Part shown: positions 52,645-60,884 of the stretch, piece by piece
How positions within the stretch are numbered: position 1 is the first letter of the stretch
Layout: every line of letters starts with the position of its first letter
Assembly: GCF_006439025.1 (NCBI RefSeq)
Contig: NZ_RCYZ01000007.1
Span: forward strand, 120,825-184,824
DNA from: Hymenobacter nivis
Lineage (GTDB): Bacteria > Bacteroidota > Bacteroidia > Cytophagales > Hymenobacteraceae
Length of the DNA stretch: 64,000 bases
Direction of reading: 5' to 3'
Translations under genes and position numbers: made by a program
The notes under the pieces: model-generated
What the model saw: only the letters and a program-made list of their open reading frames with translations
What the model was told of the DNA's origin: nothing
The model's database searches: none

Positions 52645-54588
52645 ATGGATTCCAAACAATCGCACACCGCCATCTCCGGGGCGGGGCTGCTCATCGCGCT
52701 GGGCATCATCTACGGCGACATCGGCACCTCGCCGCTGTACGTGATGAAGGCCATCGTGCCGGCCCTTATTGAGCCGCGCCTGGTATTGGGCGGCATTTCG
52801 TGCGTTATCTGGACGCTCACGCTCCAGACCACCATCAAGTACGTGCTGCTCACGCTGAACGCGGACAACAACGGCGAAGGCGGCATTTTCTCGCTTTACG
52901 CGCTGGTGCGCCGGCGCGGGGCCTGGCTCTCGGCGGTGGCCATCATTGGGGGCTCGGCGCTGCTGGCCGACGGCGTAATTACGCCGCCCATCTCGGTGGC
53001 CTCGGCCATTGAGGGCCTCAAGCAGGTGTACCCCGGCCTCACGCAGAGCGTGATTGTGTACATTGTCATCGGCATCATTGCGGGGCTTTTTCTGCTGCAA
53101 AGCTTTGGCACCCAAATTGTTGGCAAAGCCTTCGGGCCCATTATGTTCCTGTGGTTCACGATGCTGGGCGTGCTCGGCGTCAGCTGGATCGTGCAAGATC
53201 CGGCCATCCTCAAGGCCATCAACCCCTACTATGCCTACGACCTGCTGGTGAACTATCCCGGCGGGTTCTGGCTGCTGGGGGCCGTGTTTCTGTGCACCAC
53301 CGGGGCCGAAGCCCTATACTCCGACCTGGGCCACTGCGGCAAGGGCAACATCCGCATCAGCTGGACATTTGTAAAAACCACCTTGCTGCTCAACTACTTG
53401 GGCCAGGGGGCTTGGCTGCTTTCGCACCAGGGCCAGCAGCTCGGCGGCCGCAACCCGTTCTATGAGCTGATGCCGCCGTGGTTCCTGCTCATCGGCATCG
53501 GCATTGCCACAGTGGCGGCCATCATTGCCTCGCAGGCCCTCATCACCGGCTCGTTTACGCTCGTGGCCGAGGCCATCCGCCTAAATATGTGGCCCAAGGT
53601 GAAGCTCAACTACCCCACCGACGTGAAGGGCCAGCTCTTCGTGCCCAGCATGAACCGGCTGCTGCTCGTGGGCTGCATCGGGGTGGTGTTGTTCTTCCGC
53701 GAAAGCTCAAACATGGAAGCTGCCTACGGCCTGGCCATTACGCTCACCATGCTCATGACCACGGTGCTGCTGTGCACGTGGCTGCGGGTGAAGCGCGTGG
53801 GCAAACCCCTGATTGTGCTGTTCGCGGTGGTGTACGGCCTCATCGAGGGCTCGTTTCTAATTGCCAACCTGGTGAAGTTTCCGCACGGCGGCTGGGTGTC
53901 GCTGGCCATCGGGGCCACGCTCATGGGCGTAATGTACGTGTGGCTCAAGGCCTACTACATCAAGCGCCGCCTCACCGACTTCGTGAAACTGGAGCCCTAC
54001 GTGGAGGGCCTTAAGCGCCTGAGCGACGACGAGAGTATTCCGAAATATTCCACTCACCTAGTGTTCCTCACCGGGGCCGAGCGCAACTCGGAAATTGAGC
54101 AGAAAGTCATCTACTCCATCTTTCAGAAGCGCCCCAAGCGGGCCGATATCTACTGGTTCATCCACGTCGAAACCACCGACGAACCCTACACCATGGAGTA
54201 TAAGGTGACCGAAGTAGCTCCCGATGACGTGTTCCGCATCACCTTCCGCCTGGGCTTCCGGGTGCAGCAGCGCATCAACCTCTACTTCCGCAAGGTCATC
54301 GAGGACTTGGTGCGCAACAAGGAGGTGGACATCACCTCGCGCTACGAGTCGCTGAGCCAGCGCCACATCACCGGCGACTTCCGCTTCGTGGTGCTGGAGA
54401 AGTTCCTGAGCGTAGAAAACGACTTCCCCACCCAGGAGAAGCTCGTCATGCAGGCCTACTTCTACATCAAGCAGTTCATCGCTTCCGAAGACCAGTACTT
54501 CGGCCTCGATACCTCCTCGGTAAAAGTCGAAAAAGTGCCGCTCGTCATCGCCCCGCCCCGCGAGGTGGCCTTGACGCGCATTCGCTAA
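52645..54588 (+). CDS. kup: Kup-type potassium transporter
   Basis: A 647-residue inner-membrane protein with about 12 hydrophobic segments and a cytoplasmic C-terminal tail from about 460. The signature GIIYGDIGTSPLYVMKAI is at the N-terminus, with NADNNGEGGIFSLYAL, LLADGVITPPISVASAIEG, TTGAEALYSDLGHCGKGNIR and SQALITGSFTLVAEAIRLNMWP following. It imports K+ with protons at low potassium. Length is normal for Kup. No regulatory gene is adjacent, and it has its own terminator. Confidence 0.95.
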   Translation: MDSKQSHTAISGAGLLIALGIIYGDIGTSPLYVMKAIVPALIEPRLVLGGISCVIWTLTLQTTIKYVLLTLNADNNGEGGIFSLYALVRRRGAWLSAVAIIGGSALLADGVITPPISVASAIEGLKQVYPGLTQSVIVYIVIGIIAGLFLLQSFGTQIVGKAFGPIMFLWFTMLGVLGVSWIVQDPAILKAINPYYAYDLLVNYPGGFWLLGAVFLCTTGAEALYSDLGHCGKGNIRISWTFVKTTLLLNYLGQGAWLLSHQGQQLGGRNPFYELMPPWFLLIGIGIATVAAIIASQALITGSFTLVAEAIRLNMWPKVKLNYPTDVKGQLFVPSMNRLLLVGCIGVVLFFRESSNMEAAYGLAITLTMLMTTVLLCTWLRVKRVGKPLIVLFAVVYGLIEGSFLIANLVKFPHGGWVSLAIGATLMGVMYVWLKAYYIKRRLTDFVKLEPYVEGLKRLSDDESIPKYSTHLVFLTGAERNSEIEQKVIYSIFQKRPKRADIYWFIHVETTDEPYTMEYKVTEVAPDDVFRITFRLGFRVQQRINLYFRKVIEDLVRNKEVDITSRYESLSQRHITGDFRFVVLEKFLSVENDFPTQEKLVMQAYFYIKQFIASEDQYFGLDTSSVKVEKVPLVIAPPREVALTRIR

Positions 54589-54612
54589 ATCTTCATTTAC
54601 TGCCATTTATTT

Positions 54613-54645
54613 AGCGGGGCCGCACCGATGCGGCCCCGCTTTTTT
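54613..54645 (+). terminator. Kup gene terminator
   Basis: A perfect 12-bp stem AGCGGGGCCGCA (54613-54624) with 54629-54640, a CCGA loop, then TTTTT. Confidence 0.92.
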
Positions 54646-55153
54646 GTGGCCTGTGGTGTACGTGGCTTGGGAAGTGCTGAATTGCATCGCCCTGTACTTG
54701 TTGGTACGGACCGTTTTTAAAGCCCTGAACCTACTCGGCCGCGAATGGGGGGCCCTAAAAACGGGCGCTTTTTGCATCGTCTTGCTAAGCACCTGCCAGG
54801 GCCACAGCGCAGCCCCCGCGGCAAATCCGGCGGCGTCAGCAGCGGCTACTGGCGACGCCAGCGGCGTGGGCCCAGGGGCCCATTTTATGACGCTAATCGA
54901 AGAGCCGATGAGTAGTGTCGTGCTGACGGTAATGAAAGGTGCTACCACCAATCCTACTGGTTTGCAGGTGATAAGGTCCGTGGCCGGCACTTTCTTGGGC
55001 GGCCATAGCTGGGAGCCGGTTGGCCTCAGCAACTACCACATCGAGAAAGGCCAATTCACTTACAACACCACAGAACTACTGCACTGGCGGCTGCTGGGGC
55101 TGACAGTGTTCACGCAAGTAAAGGACTTACACGGTACTAAAACCTTGCAGTAA
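54644..55153 (+). CDS. Small hypothetical protein, uncertain start
   Basis: Up to 169 residues. The frame starts at a TTG inside the T-run of the Kup terminator; GTGs at 54653, 54656 and 54662 are alternatives, and no early ATG exists. A hydrophobic N-terminus (VLNCIALYLLVRTVF) is followed by a lipobox-like CIVLLSTCQG, an Ala-rich spacer and a soluble C-terminus. If the second hydrophobic stretch is the signal, the real start could be later. No family recognised. Codon use looks coding, and a terminator follows the stop closely. Confidence 0.5.
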   Translation: MWPVVYVAWEVLNCIALYLLVRTVFKALNLLGREWGALKTGAFCIVLLSTCQGHSAAPAANPAASAAATGDASGVGPGAHFMTLIEEPMSSVVLTVMKGATTNPTGLQVIRSVAGTFLGGHSWEPVGLSNYHIEKGQFTYNTTELLHWRLLGLTVFTQVKDLHGTKTLQ

Positions 55154-55182
55154 TCGGCTAGAAACTTCGTTCCACAATACGA

Positions 55183-55220
55183 AACAGGGCCCCGGCGCAA
55201 TTGCACCGGGGCCCTGTTTT
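55183..55220. terminator. Bidirectional terminator before the fructan locus
   Basis: A perfect 13-bp stem AACAGGGCCCCGG (55183-55195) with 55206-55218, 10-base loop, T-run on the plus strand. It lies between convergent genes. Confidence 0.85.
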
Positions 55221-55256
55221 TTGGTAATTAAGACACCTAACTTTTCTACCTAAGCA

Positions 55257-56879
55257 CTAGTTAGCGGTGGTAACTGTCAAGTTCTTAAAGGTGGCGGTGG
55301 CGTTATCGGCGAACAGGCCCCACGAGGACTGGGGCGCACGGTACACGCGGCAAGTGAGGGCGGCCGTGTTGTTGAGGTACACCACGACGACCGAATTTTC
55401 TTCCACGATGTCCACCGTATAATCCGTGTTAGGACTCATTTTGAAAGGCACATCGACCGAAGTGGAGCTGACGGTCACGTTGCGGCGGTCGGTTTTGTCG
55501 AGGCTGAAGCGGTTTTGCGACGGGATAAAGCGCAGGCTGTAAAAGCCGTTGTAGTTGTCGCAGGCGCCCAGCATAAAGCCAAAATCTTTTGCGGCGCTGG
55601 CGTAGTTAATGGTCGTGCTTACTTTGAATTTCGTAGCCGCGATGGGGTTGAATACCACGCTGTTGAGGAAGGTGCTCGTGGTAGAAGCCAGCGTGTAGGT
55701 ATTGTTGGTGCCCGCCGTAATGGTGCCGGCCTGGGCGTTTTTCACCAGCGTAATGGGCTTGGCTTCGAGGTTGGCCTTGAGCGTGTGCGGGATGGTCACG
55801 GCCAGGTCGCCATTGGCTTGCTGGTAGAGCTTGTGCACCACCAGGTTGCCGCCAAACATGCGGTTGCCGGTGTCGGAGTTGCCTTCCTGCCGGTTTACCC
55901 AGCCCATTAGGTAGTTGTCGCCGTACTTGTCGGTGATAAGCTTCGGGGCGTAGAAGCCGTTGCCATCGAGGCGAGCGGTGCCGCTGGGCGCACTCCAGGG
56001 GCCGTTGAGCGAGTTGCTTTTGCGGTAGTACGCGTTCTGGCTGCCCTGGTCCGAAAACAGCAGGTAGTACGTACTGCCGAGCTTGAAAACGCTGGGGCAC
56101 TCCATGTTGAAGAAATTATCCGCTCCCCCATCGTAGAGCACGCCTTGGTAGCTCCAGTTGAGCAGGTTGGCCGAGGTGTACTTGGCTATTATTCCCTTAA
56201 AGTTGCCGCCGCCCACATCCTTCCGGGCTGCTATCAGCATCAGGTACTGGTTGCTGGGCGCATCAAAGTACACGTAGGGGTCGCGGAAGTTATCGTTGAA
56301 ATCATACCCCTGGTTCGAGGGCGCGTAAATGGTCGCGAAGCTGGTATTCTTGGTAAACTTCTGGCCGGGCCCCGTGGCCGTAGCCAGCATCAGGCCCTCT
56401 TTTTGATTGGTGCAGCCGCCGGCATTGGGGTTGTTGCCGGTGTAGAAGAAGTAATAAATACCGTTGCGCTGCACCACGCTGCCCGTGCCAATGGCAAAAT
56501 CCTGGGCGCAGGTCGCCGAATTGCTGCTCAACACTTCGCCGGTCGCAGTTTGCGCGTAGCTGATAAAGTCGGTGGTAGTGAAGGCATTAACCGGATGGTG
56601 CTGCTGGGTGGCATCGTTCCAGATGTCGCGCAGGTAGTAGATGTACGAGGTGTTGGACGCCGCATCGTAGTACGGCATCACGTCGCCTACCCCTGCCCCG
56701 CCGCTGCCCAGCGGATAGATGGAGTAGTTGGTACCTTCAGCCGGCGCGGCACAGGTAAAGGCGGTGGCCGGCTTGGTGTCATCCACTACCTCCAGGGAGC
56801 CAGTATCTTTTTTGCAAGCGCTCAGCGAGAGCAAGGCGATGCCAGCCGCGCCCAGCGCGGAAACAAAAACAGGTTTCAT
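55257..56879 (-). CDS. GH32-like lipoprotein of the fructan locus
   Basis: A 540-residue lipoprotein; the lipobox cysteine is C22 (SLSACKKD). The N-terminal five-bladed propeller resembles GH32 enzymes. GDVMPYYDAASN supplies a candidate nucleophile Asp, NFRDPYVYFD is the RDP motif and NMECPSVFKL the EC motif with the acid/base Glu. A C-terminal concanavalin-like module (about 390-540, ending WGLFADNATATFKNL) is also typical. It lacks the classic WMNDPNG start, so it belongs to the divergent DUF4975-type group. It probably binds or cuts fructans at the cell surface. It is the last gene of the leftward cluster, 21 bases after the GH32 gene. Confidence 0.85.
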   Translation of the reverse strand: MKPVFVSALGAAGIALLSLSACKKDTGSLEVVDDTKPATAFTCAAPAEGTNYSIYPLGSGGAGVGDVMPYYDAASNTSYIYYLRDIWNDATQQHHPVNAFTTTDFISYAQTATGEVLSSNSATCAQDFAIGTGSVVQRNGIYYFFYTGNNPNAGGCTNQKEGLMLATATGPGQKFTKNTSFATIYAPSNQGYDFNDNFRDPYVYFDAPSNQYLMLIAARKDVGGGNFKGIIAKYTSANLLNWSYQGVLYDGGADNFFNMECPSVFKLGSTYYLLFSDQGSQNAYYRKSNSLNGPWSAPSGTARLDGNGFYAPKLITDKYGDNYLMGWVNRQEGNSDTGNRMFGGNLVVHKLYQQANGDLAVTIPHTLKANLEAKPITLVKNAQAGTITAGTNNTYTLASTTSTFLNSVVFNPIAATKFKVSTTINYASAAKDFGFMLGACDNYNGFYSLRFIPSQNRFSLDKTDRRNVTVSSTSVDVPFKMSPNTDYTVDIVEENSVVVVYLNNTAALTCRVYRAPQSSWGLFADNATATFKNLTVTTAN

Positions 56880-56900
56880 AAAGAGTGGGGTGGGAATGGA

Positions 56901-58436
56901 TTAGCGCTGGCCAACCACCGTTGGTTTGCCCATAGCTTTCGGGGCCAGCGGCGTATTGCTGATTGTCTGGAACGTGATGCCCCGGGTGGCCCGTAGCTTG
57001 ATGGTAGTCAGGGGCTTGGTAGCGAAGAAAATCTCGGTCATCGCCGTCAGGCCCTGGTCGGCAAACAGCTCGACCGAGGCCGCATCCAGGTACAGCGTCA
57101 GCTCGGTGCCGGCCGCCGCGCTCAGGCGCGGGGCCGTGGCGCGGCCCGCAAACTTGGGGCTGAAGCCCACCTGCCCGGCCTTGCTGCGGTCAATGAAGTA
57201 CTGCTTGGCGGCCTGGTCATAGCCCAGCACTAGCTCCTCGCCGGCCGCATTGCCCAGCACCAGTTCGAAGCTGCTAAGCTGCGCGGTTTTGAGCGTGAGC
57301 TTGTGCCTGTCGCCGGTGGCTTTGAGGCGGGTAGTGAGGTCCACCGGGGTTTTTACGGCTACGTTTTGGAGGGTCGTCGCTTTCGTGGCCAGCGTTTCCA
57401 GCTCGGCGGCGGGCTGCGAGGTGAGGTACAGCTCGCCGCCTTCCTGGCGCAAGCCCAGCTCGCGCGGAATGGTCATGGCGCTGCGCCAGGGCGAGGTGGG
57501 CACCTGGTTGGCGTACTCCCAGTTGCTCATCCAGCCCAGAAACAGGCGGCGGTTGCCGGTGTTGGCCCAGGTCACGCCGGCGTACTCGTCGGGGCCGTAG
57601 TCGGCCCACTTCGTCTTCTCGTTAAGGGGCGTAAACGTGTGCCCATCAAACTGGCCCACAAAGTATTGCGTGGCCGAGCCGCCGTTGGGGCCCCCGGGGT
57701 TTAGGTTGACCAGCAGCACCCAGTGCGTTTTGCCATTGAGCGTGAGCGGAAACAAGTCGGGGCACTCCCACACGCCGCCGTGCGCGCCCAGCTTCTGGCC
57801 AAACTCGCTTTCCTTTGTCCAGTCCTTGAGGTTGGGCGACGAGTAGAAGGTGATGCGGTCGAGGGTGGCCAGCGTCATCACCCACTTGCGGGTGGCCTCG
57901 TTCCAGCTCACCTTGGGATCGCGGAAGTCCTTGATGCCGGGGTTTTTAAGCACCGGGTTCCGGTCGTATTTCATCCAGGTTTTGCCCGCATCCAGGCTGT
58001 AGGCCAGGCTCTGGTTTTGAAAGGTGTTGGTACCGGCCTTTTCGCCCTTGGGGTCGTGGTGGGTGAAGATGGCCACCAGCGCGTCTTTGCCAAAGCCGGC
58101 CGTGTTGTTCTTGTCCACCACGGCCGAGCCCGAGAAGATATAACCCAGGCTATCAGGCGCTAGCGCAACGGGCTGCTCTTTCCAGCTCAGCATATCGGGG
58201 CTGGTGGCGTGGCCCCAATGCATGGGGCCCCAGGTCATGCCGCCGGGGTAATACTGAAAAAACAGGTGGTAGGTGCCCTGGTAGTACACCATGCCGTTGG
58301 GGTCGTTCATCCAGTGCGCGGCCGGGGTAAAGTGGTAGGCCGGGCGGTACTGCGGCGTGGCGGGCGGCGGAGTGGTCTGGGCAAAAGTTGCCGTGGTGAA
58401 CAGCGAGCAGCCGAGGAGCGCGAGCAGCTTTTTCAT
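56901..58436 (-). CDS. Secreted GH32 fructanase/levanase
   Basis: A 511-residue exported enzyme releasing fructose from levan, inulin or sucrose. The signal peptide is MKKLLALLGCSLFTTATFAQ. Catalytic motifs are complete: HWMNDPNG (nucleophile D45), FRDPKV (D173) and ECPDLF (acid/base E224). The propeller is followed by the C-terminal beta-sandwich (about 360-511, DAASVELFADQGLTAMTEIFF). The 40-base gap to fructokinase and shared strand indicate one operon. Endo- or exo-action cannot be told from sequence alone. Confidence 0.95.
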   Translation of the reverse strand: MKKLLALLGCSLFTTATFAQTTPPPATPQYRPAYHFTPAAHWMNDPNGMVYYQGTYHLFFQYYPGGMTWGPMHWGHATSPDMLSWKEQPVALAPDSLGYIFSGSAVVDKNNTAGFGKDALVAIFTHHDPKGEKAGTNTFQNQSLAYSLDAGKTWMKYDRNPVLKNPGIKDFRDPKVSWNEATRKWVMTLATLDRITFYSSPNLKDWTKESEFGQKLGAHGGVWECPDLFPLTLNGKTHWVLLVNLNPGGPNGGSATQYFVGQFDGHTFTPLNEKTKWADYGPDEYAGVTWANTGNRRLFLGWMSNWEYANQVPTSPWRSAMTIPRELGLRQEGGELYLTSQPAAELETLATKATTLQNVAVKTPVDLTTRLKATGDRHKLTLKTAQLSSFELVLGNAAGEELVLGYDQAAKQYFIDRSKAGQVGFSPKFAGRATAPRLSAAAGTELTLYLDAASVELFADQGLTAMTEIFFATKPLTTIKLRATRGITFQTISNTPLAPKAMGKPTVVGQR

Positions 58437-58475
58437 GGTCAGAAAGCAAAGGGTGGGAAAGGGAGAATCTAGTGG

Positions 58476-59381
58476 CTAAGCAGTTTGCCGCGCCAGCAGC
58501 TGGGTTACGTCGCCCGCCGTAATCGCCGGGGTAGCGCCTTGGTGCGTGGCTACCAGGGCCCCGGCCGCGCAGGCAAAGCGCAGCATAGTATCCGGCTCGT
58601 CGCCGGCCAGCCAGCCCTTGAGCAAAGCAGCCAGAAAAGCATCGCCGCTGCCGATGGTGTCGCGCACCTCAACCGACAGGCCGGGGGCCCGGTACAGCTG
58701 GCCCCCGGTGTAGAGCATCGCCCCGTCGGCCCCGCAGGTAACGCACACGGCCTGCAGCTGGTAGCGTTCGGCCAGCCAGCGCATGGCGGCGGCGCGGTCT
58801 TCGCGGTCCGCCACCGGGCCGTAGCCCAGCCAGTCCATCAGCTCGACCAGCTCGTGGTGGTTCATCTTCACCAGGTGCGCCTTGCTGAGCAGGTACTTGG
58901 TTATTTCCTCGGTGTAGTGCGGCGGGCGTAGGTTCACGTCGAACACCCGGAAGCGGGCGTTTTCGAGCAGGCGGTAGAGGGTTTCGCGGCTGCCGGCCTG
59001 GCGGGCTACCAGGCTACCGTATACCAGCACATCGGCCTGCGCCACCGCTTCGGCCAGTTCAGGCTCGTACTGAATGTAGTCCCAGGCCACGGGCTGTACT
59101 ATCTTGTACACCACCTCGTTGGCATCGTCTACGTTGGCCTTTACTACGCCCGTGAGGTGGGTGTGGCCCTGCTGCACATGGGCCGTGCTCAGGCCCTTCG
59201 ACTCGATGAAATCGAGCAGCTCGCGGCCCAGCTCATCGTCGCCCACACGGCTGATCAGCTGTACGGGCTGCCCCAGCTGGTGCAGGTGCACGGCCACGTT
59301 GAAGGGCGCGCCGCCCGGCTGCTGGCCGGTGGGTAGGATGTCCCACAGTACTTCGCCAAAGCAGATAACAGAGTTATTCAT
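58476..59381 (-). CDS. Fructokinase (PfkB family)
   Basis: A 301-residue cytoplasmic kinase that phosphorylates free fructose. It begins SVICFGEVLWDILPTGQQPGGAPFNVAVHL, with the sugar-binding Gly-Gly-Ala-Pro-Asn-like segment. It ends with the PfkB signature DTIGSGDAFLAALLKG, whose Asp is the catalytic base. Placement between the GH32 genes and an MFS sugar transporter fits use of fructose from hydrolysed fructan. It lies 52 bases after the transporter gene. Confidence 0.92.
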   Translation of the reverse strand: MNNSVICFGEVLWDILPTGQQPGGAPFNVAVHLHQLGQPVQLISRVGDDELGRELLDFIESKGLSTAHVQQGHTHLTGVVKANVDDANEVVYKIVQPVAWDYIQYEPELAEAVAQADVLVYGSLVARQAGSRETLYRLLENARFRVFDVNLRPPHYTEEITKYLLSKAHLVKMNHHELVELMDWLGYGPVADREDRAAAMRWLAERYQLQAVCVTCGADGAMLYTGGQLYRAPGLSVEVRDTIGSGDAFLAALLKGWLAGDEPDTMLRFACAAGALVATHQGATPAITAGDVTQLLARQTA

Positions 59382-59433
59382 AGTAGCTTAATTAAAGAGC
59401 AGTGCTTGAGGTAGGGGGTAGCAGAAACGCCGA

Positions 59434-60750
59434 TTAGTGCAGCACGAGCACCTTGTCGGCTTCCTCCAGGGTTTTGCCCTTCGTTTCGGGCATTAGTTTC
59501 CACACGTACAGCAGCTGGAGCACCATCATGGCGCAGAAAAAGGCAAACGTATTGCCGCCGCCCAGCTTTTCGGTGAGGACCGGAAACACGAACGTGATGG
59601 CGGCGGCCAGCACCCAGTGCGTCGAGCTGCCCAGCGCCTGCCCCTTGGCCCGCACGGCGCTCGGGAAAATTTCGGAGATGAACACCCAGATAACCGCCCC
59701 CTGCGAAAAGGCAAAGAACGCGATGTACAGAAACAGCAGCACCGGCACCAACATGCCCCGCTGCTGGCTGTAAAAGGCCCACGACACCAGCCCCAGCGTG
59801 GCAATGAGCCCCACCGAACCCACCAGCATCAGCTTGCGACGCCCAAACTTGTCGATGATGTTGACAGCCAGCAAGGTAAAACAAAAGTTGACCAGCCCGA
59901 TGCCCGCCGACGACAGCAGCGCCGCGCCCTGGCCTAGCCCCGTCAGCTCGAAAATGCGCGGGGCGTAGTAGATGATGGCGTTGATGCCCGCCAGTTGGTT
60001 GAACATGGCGAAGAGCACCGCCAGCAGCACCGGCCGCCGGTACTGCGGGGCCCAGAGCGACTCGCCGGGGCCCTGCTCGGCTGCATTGGCGACCAGAATG
60101 GTGGCTACGTTGGCCTCGGCCGTGGCCGGGTCGATGCGCTCAAAAATGGCCCGGGCCTCGGCGGTGCGGCCGTGGCGCAGCAGCCAGCGCGGGCTTTCGG
60201 GGATGCGGAACAGCAGCAGGAAAAACGCGATGGCCGGCACGGCCTGCACGCCCAGCATCCAGCGCCAGGCGTCGGGGCCGATGCCCTTGAGCAGGTAATT
60301 GGACAGGTAGGCCAGCAGGATGCCGAATACCACGTTGAACTGAAACATGCCCACCATGCGCCCCCGCGAGGCGGGCGGCGACACCTCCGAGATGTAGAGC
60401 GGGGCCGTAACCGAGGAGGCCCCTACCCCTAGCCCGCCTAGGAAGCGGAAAATCATGAACGGCACCCAGGCCGGCGACAGCGCCGCGCCCACCGCCGACA
60501 CCAGGTAGAGCACCGCAATCCAGGTGAGGGTGGTGCGGCGGCCCAGCGCATCGGAAGGGATGCTGCCAAAAACGGCTCCTAATACGGTGCCAATCAGCGC
60601 GATGGACATCGTTAGGCCGTGCTCCCAGGAGCTGAGGTGCCAGATTTGCTGGATGGCCTTTTCGGCCCCCGAAATCACGGCGGTGTCGAAGCCGAACAGC
60701 AGGCCACCCAGTGCTACCACTACCGACCAGAATAAGACGTTTTTATTCAC
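59434..60750 (-). CDS. MFS sugar porter (fructose/hexose transporter)
   Basis: A 438-residue inner-membrane protein with 12 hydrophobic segments. Sugar-porter signatures are GGLLFGFDTAVISGAEKAI in segment 1, GRRTTLTW after segment 2, SRGRMVGMFQFN, FRIPESPRWLLRHGR before the central loop, NQLAGINAIIYYAP in segment 7 and PETKGKTLEE at the end. It should bring fructose or another hexose into the cytoplasm by proton symport. Gene order with fructokinase and SusCD supports fructose. Confidence 0.93.
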   Translation of the reverse strand: MNKNVLFWSVVVALGGLLFGFDTAVISGAEKAIQQIWHLSSWEHGLTMSIALIGTVLGAVFGSIPSDALGRRTTLTWIAVLYLVSAVGAALSPAWVPFMIFRFLGGLGVGASSVTAPLYISEVSPPASRGRMVGMFQFNVVFGILLAYLSNYLLKGIGPDAWRWMLGVQAVPAIAFFLLLFRIPESPRWLLRHGRTAEARAIFERIDPATAEANVATILVANAAEQGPGESLWAPQYRRPVLLAVLFAMFNQLAGINAIIYYAPRIFELTGLGQGAALLSSAGIGLVNFCFTLLAVNIIDKFGRRKLMLVGSVGLIATLGLVSWAFYSQQRGMLVPVLLFLYIAFFAFSQGAVIWVFISEIFPSAVRAKGQALGSSTHWVLAAAITFVFPVLTEKLGGGNTFAFFCAMMVLQLLYVWKLMPETKGKTLEEADKVLVLH

Positions 60751-60884
60751 GATACCAAAGATGATGTTGCTTGATAAAATAGAAAGCCAGAAGCCAGCCA
60801 GACTCCGAGGGTGGGGCAGCGGGCCCTAATCGGTTCCACCCGTTCAGCACCGCTGCGCCGCGCCGAAGCCTGGCGGCTACGTGC

